From: CAYNJF01 sp964397555
Lineage (GTDB): Bacteria; Pseudomonadota; Gammaproteobacteria; Berkiellales; Berkiellaceae
Length of the DNA stretch: 14,388 nt
Assembly (NCBI GenBank): GCA_964397555.1
Contig: CAYNJF010000051.1
Span: 1-14,388 of the forward strand
Reading direction: 5' to 3'
Numbering within the stretch: the stretch's first letter is position 1; the number at the start of each line of letters is the position of its first letter. The position numbers were made by a program, and so were the translations under genes. Below the pieces are notes generated by a model that saw nothing but the letters and a program-made list of their open reading frames with translations, was not told the DNA's origin and made no database searches. Below are positions 1 to 6,767 of this stretch, piece by piece.

Positions 1-818
1 TTTTTAGATTGACCATTTAGATCAAAGATGATTTCGGAGTCAGTGCTCAACTGTTCTTTGATGGCCTTGGCTTTGACCTTAAGTTGCGCTTTTTGGGCGA
101 CATTTAACGAGCCCCCCCCTAATTGATTCGCCAAAAGCTCATCAATGTCATCCCCACCGAGGTGCGTATCACCACCGGTGGCTTTGACTTGGAACACGCC
201 ATCACGAATATCTAAAATCGTGACGTCAAAGGTACCCCCACCAAAATCAAAGACTAAGCATTGCCCTTTGGCTTTTTTATCTAACCCGTAGGCAATGGCT
301 GCGGCTGTGGGTTCATTAATCAAACGAAGCACTGGGATGTGCGCTAACTGCGCAGCTTGCTTAGTCGCGGCGCGTGCTGGCTCATCAAAATAAGCCGGGA
401 CCGTAATCACCGCCCCTTTGATCGGCGCTTTAAACTGAGATTTGGCCTGCTCAATTAAGGCTTGGAGAATATTGGCCGAGACCTCTATGGCCGTTTTGGG
501 CCCCTGAGGAGTTACATAGGCGATTTGACCATCAATTTGGGTGGTTTCATGGGACGTAAACGATAAGTCCACATCCTGTTTGGTTTTGGCCATCCAACGT
601 TTGGCAGAATAGATGCAATCGTCGCAGGAAGTGGCGGATTGCCCAACCCGACAAGTCTCCGGCGTATAGTGAACGCATGAGGGGACTTTGGTTGAGCCGT
701 CAATTTGAGCCCATTGAATCTGCCCTTTGATGACCGCACTGATGAGTGAATGCGTGGTGCCTAAATCGATGCCAACGGCAATAGGCGCCTGTTCGGGTTC
801 TTGAATTTTTAAAAGCAT
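1..818 (-). CDS. hscA: HscA, Hsp70-type chaperone of Fe-S cluster assembly (partial, C-terminus beyond the left edge)
   Basis: HscA is the ATP-driven Hsp70 that works with HscB to release the Fe-S cluster from the IscU scaffold in the cytoplasm. About 272 N-terminal residues are visible and the frame is open to base 1. I see the Hsp70 phosphate-1 loop GIDLGTTHS (about 16-24), the HscA-like stretch VITVPAYFDEPARAATK (about 137-153), RLINEPTAAAIAYGLD (165-180), the phosphate-2 loop DFGGGTFDV (191-199) and GGDTHLGGDD (215-224). The family length is about 616, so more than half is missing. The ATG at 816-818 lies four bases after the hscB stop, and the N-terminus MLLKIQEPE resembles other HscA proteins; the ribosome site is weak, which suggests translational coupling. 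Oddities are four cysteines (49, 56, 65, 68) in the nucleotide-binding domain and a run of eight G at 112-119. The order after iscA and hscB separates it from DnaK. Confidence 0.96.
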   Translation of the reverse strand, partial: MLLKIQEPEQAPIAVGIDLGTTHSLISAVIKGQIQWAQIDGSTKVPSCVHYTPETCRVGQSATSCDDCIYSAKRWMAKTKQDVDLSFTSHETTQIDGQIAYVTPQGPKTAIEVSANILQALIEQAKSQFKAPIKGAVITVPAYFDEPARAATKQAAQLAHIPVLRLINEPTAAAIAYGLDKKAKGQCLVFDFGGGTFDVTILDIRDGVFQVKATGGDTHLGGDDIDELLANQLGGGSLNVAQKAQLKVKAKAIKEQLSTDSEIIFDLNGQSK

Positions 819-822
819 ACAA

Positions 823-1359
823 CTATGACTCTACGTCTTGCTCAAGATTCAAAGCACTTTGAATCTCATCCGATAATTTTTGGTAAAATTGATAAACAAA
901 AATGGTGTCTCGGGCTTGCATCAGTTTGGATGGTTCAACTTTATCCAAGCACGAAGCCAATACTTTCTGACATTGACGGATTTTAGTCTCTGCCTCGTAC
1001 TGAAGTCCTTTTAGCGCCTTGGTATCGTCCCCTGCCTCTTCAAGTTGTTCACGAAGCTCCATTTGCTCCATCAAGAAATCATTTGGCAACGCTTTGGTGG
1101 TTTCGTTGTCAATGATGATCCCATTGAGCTCGAGTAAGTGGATGGCTCGCTCAATGGGGTTTTCGATGACGCCAAAAGCCTCATTGATCATCACTGAGTA
1201 TTGCATCATCAGCCTTTTCTCTTGGGCTGTGGCTTGGGGGTTCTGATCTGGGTGGACCTGTTGCTGAAGTTCGATCAACCGCTCGTTGACCGCCTCTAGG
1301 TCCTGGGTAAACGTTGGTTCTAGATTCAAGATCTCAAAATAATTGTGGTTCGGTAGCAT
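823..1359 (-). CDS. hscB: HscB, J-domain co-chaperone of Fe-S assembly
   Basis: HscB delivers the IscU-cluster complex to HscA and stimulates its ATPase. The protein is 178 residues from the chosen start (E. coli about 171). The N-terminal J domain carries the HPD motif at 36-38 (QVHPDQNP), and the C-terminal helical domain carries the family signature FLMEQMELRE at 94-103, part of the IscU-binding region. An in-frame ATG at 1392 would overlap iscA by 26 bases and add 11 residues that other HscB proteins lack. I therefore chose the ATG at 1357-1359, which gives MLPNHNYFEIL and aligns with the usual MDYFxLF-type beginning. This start lies seven bases after the iscA stop. hscA follows after four bases. 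Confidence 0.95.
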   Translation of the reverse strand: MLPNHNYFEILNLEPTFTQDLEAVNERLIELQQQVHPDQNPQATAQEKRLMMQYSVMINEAFGVIENPIERAIHLLELNGIIIDNETTKALPNDFLMEQMELREQLEEAGDDTKALKGLQYEAETKIRQCQKVLASCLDKVEPSKLMQARDTIFVYQFYQKLSDEIQSALNLEQDVES

Positions 1360-1366
1360 AATCCAT

Positions 1367-1723
1367 TCACTTAAGTGTAAAACTTTCCCCACATCCGCAC
1401 TGATTAGCTACGTTGGGGTTATCAAACTTCAACCCTTCGTTTAGCCCTTCGCGCCGATAGTCTAAAACAGTCCCACCACTTAAGAACTTCAAATACGTCT
1501 CTTTGTCCACGACCACGATTAGGTCATCAAACTTAAATTCGTAATCTAGTTCACTGGTTGAACCCTCGTAGGCGTATTCTAGCACATACTCATACCCTGA
1601 GCAGCCTGCTTTCTTGACGCCTACGCGGATACCAATGGCCCTAGAGTCTTGGCTTTGAGCCAAGGATTGACGAACATGCTTTTGAGCCTCTGGGGTCATC
1701 GTCAATCCGGGATCTTGGCTCAT
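1367..1723 (-). CDS. iscA: IscA, A-type Fe-S cluster carrier
   Basis: IscA is an A-type carrier that receives clusters or iron and passes them to target apoproteins. From the ATG at 1721-1723 it has 118 residues, a little longer than the E. coli protein (107) because of a short N-terminal extension. The three cluster-ligand cysteines are present: C41 in AGCSGYEYVL, and C109 and C111 in QCGCGESF near the C-terminus. The frame is open for 12 more residues upstream, but that stretch lies inside iscU and is lysine-rich. The chosen start has an AGGA ribosome site about 11 bases upstream and begins one base after the iscU stop. Its operon position supports IscA over ErpA or SufA. Confidence 0.95.
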   Translation of the reverse strand: MSQDPGLTMTPEAQKHVRQSLAQSQDSRAIGIRVGVKKAGCSGYEYVLEYAYEGSTSELDYEFKFDDLIVVVDKETYLKFLSGGTVLDYRREGLNEGLKFDNPNVANQCGCGESFTLK

Positions 1724-1724
1724 C

Positions 1725-2114
1725 TTAATGTTTTTCCTGCTTTTGCTGGTAATCATCAATCGCGGCTTTGATGGCGTCTTCGGCCAACAGCGAACAGTGA
1801 ATCTTAACCGGTGGCAAGTTCAACTCTTCGGCGATGTCTGAGTTCTTAATCTCTTTGGCTTCCACTAAGGTACGCCCTTTAAGCCACTCGGTCGCCAAAG
1901 AACTTGACGCGATGGCAGAACCACAGCCGTAGGTTTTGAACACTGCATTCTCAATGACTTGAGTCTCGTCATTGATTTGGATTTGAAGCTTCATGACGTC
2001 TCCACAGGCCGGTGCACCCACCATACCTGTTCCTACACTTTTGTCGCCTTTATCTAAAGAACCGACGTTTCTTGGGTTTTCGTAATGATCAATCACTTTA
2101 TCATCGTATGCCAT
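1725..2114 (-). CDS. iscU: IscU, Fe-S cluster scaffold
   Basis: IscU is the scaffold on which [2Fe-2S] clusters are built from iron and the persulfide sulfur made by IscS. The length of 129 residues is typical. All expected active-site residues are present: C37 and D39 (PACGDVMK), C64 (YGCGSAIASSS), and H106-C107 after the HscA recognition motif LPPVK (100-104). The start MAYDDKVIDHYENPRNVG matches the family, and AGGAG seven bases before the ATG supports it. The gene begins 12 bases after iscS and is followed by iscA with a one-base gap. Confidence 0.98.
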   Translation of the reverse strand: MAYDDKVIDHYENPRNVGSLDKGDKSVGTGMVGAPACGDVMKLQIQINDETQVIENAVFKTYGCGSAIASSSLATEWLKGRTLVEAKEIKNSDIAEELNLPPVKIHCSLLAEDAIKAAIDDYQQKQEKH

Positions 2115-2126
2115 AATCGACTCCTG

Positions 2127-3335
2127 TTAGTGTGCTGCCCATTGAATTTTGCTGATGTCTACGCCTTCTTTGTACATTTCCCACAAAGGAGACAATTCAC
2201 GAAGTTTACCCACGACCTGTTTTATCGTGTCGATCGCGGTATCGATTTCTTCTTCCGTGGTAAAACGTCCTATCGAAAAACGAAGCGAGGAATGCGCCAA
2301 TTCATCGCTCATGCCTAGCGCTCGAAGCACGTAGGATGGCTCTAAAGAGGCGGACGTACAGGCGGAACCGGACGAGATGGCCAAGTTCTTAAGTCCCATC
2401 ATCAAAGATTCGCCTTCGATGTAATTGATGGACACATTCAAAATCCCTGGTATGCGAGAGGTAGCATGACCATTTAGGTGGATTTCTTCAATGTCTTTAA
2501 TGCCATTCCACAAACGCTCTTTCAAACCTGCAATGCGCTTATGATCGGCGTCCATTTGCTCTTTGGCCACACGAGCGGCCTCCCCAAAACCTACGATTTG
2601 ATGGGTGGGTAACGTGCCTGAGCGCATGCCGCGCTCGTGTCCACCACCGTGCATTTGAGACTCAATGCGAACCCGAGGCTTGCGACGAACGTAGAGGGCA
2701 CCCACGCCTTTGGGTCCATACATTTTGTGAGCGGAAATTGACAATAAATCGACTTCCAGGGAGGTCACATCAAGGGGCATTTTGCCAACCGATTGCGCGG
2801 CATCGACATGGAACAATATCCCTTTAGCTCGGGTCATTTTGCCGATGGTTTCGATGTCTTGCACCGTACCAAGCTCGTTGTTGACATGCATCAAAGAGAC
2901 CAAAATGGTTTCTTCTTTAATGGCGGCTTCTAATAATTCTGGGGTAATAAGGCCATCCGAGCCTGGCTCTAAGTACGTGACTTCAAAGCCTTCGCGCTCA
3001 AGTTGGCGGCAGGTGTCTAACACGGCTTTGTGTTCGGTTTTGGCGGTAATGATGTGGTTGCCTTTGCGACGGTAAAAATGAGCCACCCCTTTGATGGCCA
3101 AATTATCCGACTCTGTAGCCCCTGAGGTCCAAATGATTTCTCTTGGATCGGCATGAATCAAAGAGGCCACTTGCTCTCTGGCATCTTCAACTGCTTTCTC
3201 TGCGTTCCAACCAAAACGATGAGAGCGAGAAGCTGGATTCCCGTAATCGTTCACCATAGAATCGGTCATCGCTTTGATGACACTCGGATCAAGTGGTGTC
3301 GTTGCGGCATAATCCAAATAAATCGTCTCTGTCAT
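2127..3335 (-). CDS. iscS: IscS, cysteine desulfurase
   Basis: IscS is the PLP-dependent desulfurase that converts cysteine to alanine and supplies persulfide sulfur to IscU and to tRNA thiolation. The protein is 402 residues (E. coli 404). I see IYLDYAATTPLDP at the N-terminus, H102 (TEHKAVLD), D178 (HVDAAQSVGKMPLD), the PLP lysine K204 (SAHKMYGPKG), the arginine-rich RSGTLPTHQIVGFG (238-251) and the catalytic C326 in SSGSACTSASLEPSYVL. The C-terminus SKIQWAAH matches the IscU-binding tail of IscS. The frame has an ATG three codons further upstream (3344), which would overlap iscR. I chose the ATG at 3333-3335 because AAGG lies 9 bases from it but directly against the upstream ATG, and because it matches family starts. 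Confidence 0.98.
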   Translation of the reverse strand: MTETIYLDYAATTPLDPSVIKAMTDSMVNDYGNPASRSHRFGWNAEKAVEDAREQVASLIHADPREIIWTSGATESDNLAIKGVAHFYRRKGNHIITAKTEHKAVLDTCRQLEREGFEVTYLEPGSDGLITPELLEAAIKEETILVSLMHVNNELGTVQDIETIGKMTRAKGILFHVDAAQSVGKMPLDVTSLEVDLLSISAHKMYGPKGVGALYVRRKPRVRIESQMHGGGHERGMRSGTLPTHQIVGFGEAARVAKEQMDADHKRIAGLKERLWNGIKDIEEIHLNGHATSRIPGILNVSINYIEGESLMMGLKNLAISSGSACTSASLEPSYVLRALGMSDELAHSSLRFSIGRFTTEEEIDTAIDTIKQVVGKLRELSPLWEMYKEGVDISKIQWAAH

Positions 3336-3336
3336 G

Positions 3337-3795
3337 TCATCCATCCTTTCCAGTGGTTACACAAGGTATTTTTTTATTCGCTACGTCTTTGACGTTGGGT
3401 AAATTTGATAGTTTGGCTAGGGTCATGGTTTGCAAAAACTCAAGCATCTGGTGATTTAATGCATCCCACAAATGGTGGGTTAAGCACGTCGTGCCCTGCT
3501 GACAGTTACCCATTCCGCCACACCGAGTTGCATCCAGTGTGTCTTCCACGGCGTCAATGATTTCTGCCACTGATATCTGCTCAGGCTCTTTTGCAAGCAC
3601 ATAACCGCCACCGGGACCTCGCACGCTTTGTAATAAACCTTTGGCGCGCATTTGACCTGTGAGGCGTTCAAGATAGGCCAATGGTATGCCGTGGCGAGAT
3701 GCCATGTCTTGAACTTTCACAGGAGAATCGTGATCATAAATAGCCATGTCGAGCATCGCTGTTACGGCGTAATGTGCTTTGGTTGTGAGTTTCAC
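3337..3795 (-). CDS. iscR: IscR, Fe-S cluster-sensing Rrf2 repressor of the isc operon
   Basis: IscR is a [2Fe-2S]-binding Rrf2-family regulator. The holo form represses the isc operon, and in E. coli the apo form also acts at other promoters. The protein is 152 residues. The N-terminal winged helix-turn-helix includes TTKAHYAVTAMLDMA, IPLAYLERL and the wing SVRGPGGGYVL (57-67). The cluster ligands C92, C98, C104 and H107 are all present at the E. coli positions (DATRCGGMGNC, then TCLTHHLW). The start codon is GTG at 3793-3795, preceded by AAGGA seven bases upstream, and gives the standard N-terminus MKLTTKAHYAV. The gene is first in the ISC operon and its stop is one base from the iscS ATG. 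The tail beyond about 135 is longer than in E. coli. Confidence 0.97.
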   Translation of the reverse strand: MKLTTKAHYAVTAMLDMAIYDHDSPVKVQDMASRHGIPLAYLERLTGQMRAKGLLQSVRGPGGGYVLAKEPEQISVAEIIDAVEDTLDATRCGGMGNCQQGTTCLTHHLWDALNHQMLEFLQTMTLAKLSNLPNVKDVANKKIPCVTTGKDG

Positions 3796-3814
3796 ACCAC
3801 TGTCCTTTTGACCC

Positions 3815-3829
3815 CATTGGTCGCCAATG
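3815..3829. promoter_or_regulatory. Perfect 15-base inverted repeat in the iscR leader
   Basis: CATTGG and CCAATG form a perfect 6-base inverted repeat around TCG. The repeat lies between the IscR operator and the iscR ribosome site and overlaps the predicted -10 element. Its position would suit a second repressor operator or a small leader hairpin. I do not recognise the motif. Chance cannot be excluded. Confidence 0.35.
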
Positions 3830-3858
3830 TCGCATACCCTACTATTTTAGTCAAGTAT
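3826..3858 (-). promoter_or_regulatory. iscR promoter with IscR type 1 operator
   Basis: On the minus strand, 3834-3858 reads as half-sites ATACTTGACT and AGTAGGGTAT separated by five A/T bases. This fits the published E. coli type 1 IscR consensus (ATASYTGACT, five bases, AGTCRRSTAT) with one clear mismatch, an A where the second AGTC has C. The -35 element TTGACT (3849-3854) lies inside the operator. A -10 candidate GACATT (3826-3831) follows after 17 bases and is preceded by TGC, as in an extended -10. The position just before iscR gives the same autoregulatory arrangement as in E. coli. The trmJ stop codon lies inside the operator. Confidence 0.85.
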
Positions 3859-4594
3859 TCTCATGCGTGTTCTTGCACTGCGATATCGTGGCTTTGAGCA
3901 TACCCCTTAACATATTGATTTCAATAGGGGTTAGTTCTGCTTTCGCAAAGAGTCTACGAAAGCGCCCCATCAACTGGCGTGGTTGCTCTGGGTTGAGAAT
4001 CCCCAAGGCGCCCAGGGATTGTTGTAAGTGCTCGTAAAAGCCCTCAACCTGCTCAAAACTTGCCCTTTCTTCGTGGTCCTGAGGGTCAACTTGGTCATCT
4101 TTAAGCAAGTGCATGCGAAGCTCATAACAGAGCACCTGAACTGCCTGAGAGAGGTTCAGTGATCCATATTCTGGATTGGAGGGGATGTAGACGTGCTTGT
4201 TGCATGCTCTAAGCTCTTCATTGGTCAATCCAGAGCTTTCCGTGCCAAACATAATCGCCGCACGTGCCCCAGGCTGCGCACTGAGTGCATTTTGGACATC
4301 AGGACCAAGTTCATTGGAGTGAATCAAGGGCCATTGTAAGGTACGGTGACGCGCACTGGCTCCAATGATATACTGAAACGGTTTGAGAGCATCGTTAAGA
4401 TTGTCTACCACCAAAGCCTCTTTAAGGACATCATGAGCGCCCGAAGCCATTGAGGTTGCTATGGCGCTTGGGTATTCACTGGGATTGATAAGTACCAGCT
4501 GACCAAACCCCATGGTTTTCATCGCTCTGGCAGCAGAGCCAATGTTCCCAGGATGGGTTGGGTGACTTAATACGATGGAAATCTTCTCAAACAT
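3851..4594 (-). CDS. trmJ: TrmJ, tRNA (cytidine/uridine-32)-2'-O-methyltransferase
   Basis: TrmJ methylates the 2'-hydroxyl of residue 32 in the tRNA anticodon loop using S-adenosylmethionine. It is a SPOUT (knotted) enzyme acting as a cytoplasmic dimer. The protein is 247 residues, the usual length. The three SpoU motifs are present: HPTHPGNIGSAARAMKTMGF (11-30), FGTESSGL (116-123), and IPSNPEYGSLNLSQAV (137-152), which forms the knot. The C-terminal helical part (about 170-247) is the TrmJ-specific extension. The ATG at 4592-4594 has a GGA about eight bases upstream. It lies directly upstream of iscR on the same strand, as in many gammaproteobacteria, and its TGA stop is embedded in the iscR -35/operator. 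Confidence 0.95.
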   Translation of the reverse strand: MFEKISIVLSHPTHPGNIGSAARAMKTMGFGQLVLINPSEYPSAIATSMASGAHDVLKEALVVDNLNDALKPFQYIIGASARHRTLQWPLIHSNELGPDVQNALSAQPGARAAIMFGTESSGLTNEELRACNKHVYIPSNPEYGSLNLSQAVQVLCYELRMHLLKDDQVDPQDHEERASFEQVEGFYEHLQQSLGALGILNPEQPRQLMGRFRRLFAKAELTPIEINMLRGMLKATISQCKNTHENT

Positions 4595-4617
4595 GCGTAC
4601 AATCCAAAATGAAACGG

Positions 4618-4645
4618 ATCATATCAACGCCATAGGATTAGGCAA
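4618..4645 (-). promoter_or_regulatory. Candidate sigma-70 promoter for trmJ
   Basis: On the minus strand, TTGCCT (4640-4645) and TATGAT (4618-4623) are separated by 16 bases. They match the consensus hexamers at four and five of six positions. The predicted transcript would start about 15 bases before the trmJ ATG. The assignment rests on pattern only. Confidence 0.45.
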
Positions 4646-4647
4646 GT

Positions 4648-4676
4648 TTGGCGCGCTGATAATAAGTTAGTTTACT
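4648..4676 (+). promoter_or_regulatory. Weak candidate promoter for suhB
   Basis: TTGGCG (4648-4653) and TTTACT (4671-4676) are 17 bases apart and each matches the consensus at four of six positions. GATAAT at 4658-4663 is an alternative -10 without a good -35 partner. A promoter for suhB must lie in this 110-base divergent gap, but I cannot fix it firmly. Confidence 0.25.
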
Positions 4677-4704
4677 TTTTGTTCTTTACCATACAGGAAA
4701 TCCT

Positions 4705-5496
4705 ATGCACCCTTTAGTGAATATTGGTGTGACTGCTGCACGCAAAGCAGGCACCATCATGATGCGAGCTTACGACGATTTAGATAAGGTCATTGTCGAA
4801 GAAAAAGGCCCTAATGACTTTGTGACTCAAGTTGACCGCGCTTGCGAAGAAGAAATCAAATACCACATTCACAAAGCTTATCCTGACCATGCCATTTTAG
4901 GCGAAGAGTCTGGTTTGACCAAAAAAGATGGGGCTAAGGTGACCTGGATCATCGACCCACTCGATGGCACCAATAACTTCATGCATGGGTTTCCTCAATT
5001 TTGCATCTCCATCGGTGTACTAGAAAACGGACGCATCGAGCACGGTATTATTTATGATCCACTAAAAAATGAGTTGTTTACCGCCTCTCATGGCCGTGGA
5101 GCGCAATTGAATGATCGACGCATTCGAGTCAGTAAAGTCGCCTCCATGGAAAAAGCCCTTTTAGGGACAGGGATCCCAACCCGTGAGCAACAAGACATTG
5201 ATCAATACATTCGTGTCGCCCAAGAAATTTTCCCTAATTGCTCAGGAGTTCGACGCGCTGGTGCTGCAGCCCTTGATTTGGCTTACGTCGCCTGTGCACG
5301 ATTGGACGGATTCTGGGAATATGGACTTAAAATTTGGGATGTCGCCGCTGGTTCATTGATTGTGCAAGAAGCCGGTGGTCATGTCTCAGGCCTTGAGTCA
5401 AAAGACTCTTATCTTAAGACAGGCAACATCATCGCAGGTGCTCCTAAAGTTCACGAACAACTTGAAGCCATCGTTCGCGCTCAACACCAGGGTTAA
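4705..5496 (+). CDS. suhB: SuhB, inositol-1-monophosphatase family protein
   Basis: SuhB is an Mg2+-dependent inositol monophosphatase. In E. coli it also joins the rRNA antitermination complex with NusA/NusG. The protein is 263 residues (E. coli 267). The metal-site motifs are GEESG (66-70, with E67), DPLDGTNNF (84-92, with D84 and D87) and WDVAAGSLIVQEAGG (211-225, with D212). The ATG at 4705 follows the ribosome site AGGAAA at a short distance. It diverges from trmJ, the typical gammaproteobacterial arrangement, and is followed within 10 bases by a strong terminator. The phosphatase fold is certain; the antitermination role is inferred from E. coli. Confidence 0.96.
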   Translation: MHPLVNIGVTAARKAGTIMMRAYDDLDKVIVEEKGPNDFVTQVDRACEEEIKYHIHKAYPDHAILGEESGLTKKDGAKVTWIIDPLDGTNNFMHGFPQFCISIGVLENGRIEHGIIYDPLKNELFTASHGRGAQLNDRRIRVSKVASMEKALLGTGIPTREQQDIDQYIRVAQEIFPNCSGVRRAGAAALDLAYVACARLDGFWEYGLKIWDVAAGSLIVQEAGGHVSGLESKDSYLKTGNIIAGAPKVHEQLEAIVRAQHQG

Positions 5497-5503
5497 TCAT
5501 CAG

Positions 5504-5548
5504 CCACTAAGAAGATTGGTTACCCAATCTTCTTAGTGTTGGCTTTTT
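5504..5548 (+). terminator. Intrinsic terminator of suhB
   Basis: CACTAAGAAGATTGG (5505-5519) and its exact complement CCAATCTTCTTAGTG (5524-5538) form a 15-base-pair stem with a TTAC loop. Five T (5544-5548) follow after a short GC-rich spacer. There is no matching T run on the minus strand, so it should stop the suhB transcript much better than the convergent one. Confidence 0.9.
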
Positions 5549-5550
5549 CA

Positions 5551-6753
5551 TTATCTTTTGACAATAAACTTGCCCGACATTCTGTCGCCTTTAGGCTCTG
5601 GCTGACCCAGGTTTTGAGGATCGACACTCAATGGAGCAAGGTTAAAGGTACCCGCGACATTTCTACCAGCATGAGAACTCATGACAGGAGCATTGGACGA
5701 CAAGGGTAAACCTGCGCTCAAATTCCCACCAGTACCAATGACTGAAAAGTTAGAGCTTGCTGTACCCTCTAGTCTTTGGGAGTCTAACGTCTCAACGGTC
5801 AACACTCTAGGTTGGCTAAACCCACCAGCTCGAATCACGCGTCTATTTGATAAGCCTGAGACTCTTGGAGGGAGCCCACTGGCCGTTGTTGTACGAACGT
5901 TCGAGGCTGTCTCAGGAATGGTCGTACCGGCTGGGGTTTCTGCGGCCATGGCACTATCTAACGCTTGCTGATCAGGCGATGGCAAACGAGTTCTAACCTT
6001 TGATACCGGTGGTCGACGAGTTAGTCCAACTGTTCTGGTTGCCTTGGGCAAGTTCAAAGGTTGTTGACTGCGAGAGTCTTCTGAAGCTTTTGGTAATCCA
6101 GCGACTCTAACAGCGCTTACTCTAGACGCTCTTGCTTTATCAAGAGCCTCTTGAGCTCGCTCCACAGCGGCGGCTCTGCCTTTGTCAGCTTCGACTTTAG
6201 AAGCTGTTGTGGTTGCAACACGAGTAGCATTTTCTGGAATCTTCGTGCCAGCCGGTGTCGTACGTTGGGGCTCGGCTTTATCTAATGGTTGAGCAGGTAT
6301 GAGGCGGCCTCGGCCTATGATGCGTTGTGTACTCTGGGCAGCCTTTGGTTGGGTTAAGGATGCACTAGTCAACTTGCGACGGCCTCGGCGTCTAGTTACA
6401 GACTCAGGTTCCTGCTGGGCTGGACCTGTACTCACGAATGTGCGAGGGCCTCGGCGTCTAGTCACAGACTCAGGTTCCTGCTGGGCTGGACCTGTACTCA
6501 CGAATGTGCGACGGCCTCGGCGTCGACTCACAGCCACAGGCTCATCAGCATGCGAACTTAAGGGGTTTGGGCTTGGCGTCTGTGGTTGATGGTTTCGTGA
6601 ATTATCTACGGTAAAAGCAACGGCTGACACAAGAAAACTGGCCATAAAGCCTACAGCCATCGCGATTAGAGGCATCGCTGGGGAAAGCGATGCCGATACG
6701 ACTCCCACTATCAAAGAGAGCGCAACTGAGCGTACAAATTGCCTTCTATTCAT
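5551..6753 (-). CDS. Unrecognised repeat-rich protein with hydrophobic N-terminus
   Basis: I do not recognise a family for this 400-residue protein. Residues 9-23 and 27-49 are hydrophobic, with RRQFVR before them, so the protein is probably anchored in the inner membrane by one or two helices. The rest is rich in Arg, Pro, Ser, Thr and Ala and looks disordered. It contains RRRGRR/RRRGPR motifs at 77-82, 99-104 and 121-126, the first two heading a 22-residue tandem repeat. A second repeat family, PAGTxIPExAxxVxTTTAS, occurs at 167-185 and 274-292. A short Ala/Arg-rich probable helix lies at about 190-211. There are no cysteines and no visible catalytic motif. The ATG has AAGGA about eight bases upstream. 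It lies 14 bases after the double-glycine peptide gene and is probably cotranscribed with it. The long frame, good ribosome site and conserved repeat pattern support a real gene; function is unknown. Confidence 0.75.
   Translation of the reverse strand: MNRRQFVRSVALSLIVGVVSASLSPAMPLIAMAVGFMASFLVSAVAFTVDNSRNHQPQTPSPNPLSSHADEPVAVSRRRGRRTFVSTGPAQQEPESVTRRRGPRTFVSTGPAQQEPESVTRRRGRRKLTSASLTQPKAAQSTQRIIGRGRLIPAQPLDKAEPQRTTPAGTKIPENATRVATTTASKVEADKGRAAAVERAQEALDKARASRVSAVRVAGLPKASEDSRSQQPLNLPKATRTVGLTRRPPVSKVRTRLPSPDQQALDSAMAAETPAGTTIPETASNVRTTTASGLPPRVSGLSNRRVIRAGGFSQPRVLTVETLDSQRLEGTASSNFSVIGTGGNLSAGLPLSSNAPVMSSHAGRNVAGTFNLAPLSVDPQNLGQPEPKGDRMSGKFIVKR
6376..6523. repeat. Tandem 66-base repeat inside the repeat-rich gene
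   Basis: Two consecutive 66-base units (6376-6441 and 6442-6507) are nearly identical, and a third partial copy follows at 6508-6523. The units encode the 22-residue repeat that begins with RRRG(R/P)R. The length is a multiple of three, so gain or loss of a unit keeps the frame. Near identity at DNA level points to a recent duplication. Confidence 0.93.
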
Positions 6754-6767
6754 CGGTTTTTCCTTTT

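Noticed and set aside
512..739. 75-codon minus-strand frame
   Set aside because: It is an out-of-frame shadow of hscA, whose own frame is continuous from 818 to base 1.
6299..6589. 96-codon plus-strand frame with repeats
   Set aside because: It is the antisense shadow of the repeat-rich gene; its repeats only mirror the 66-base DNA units.
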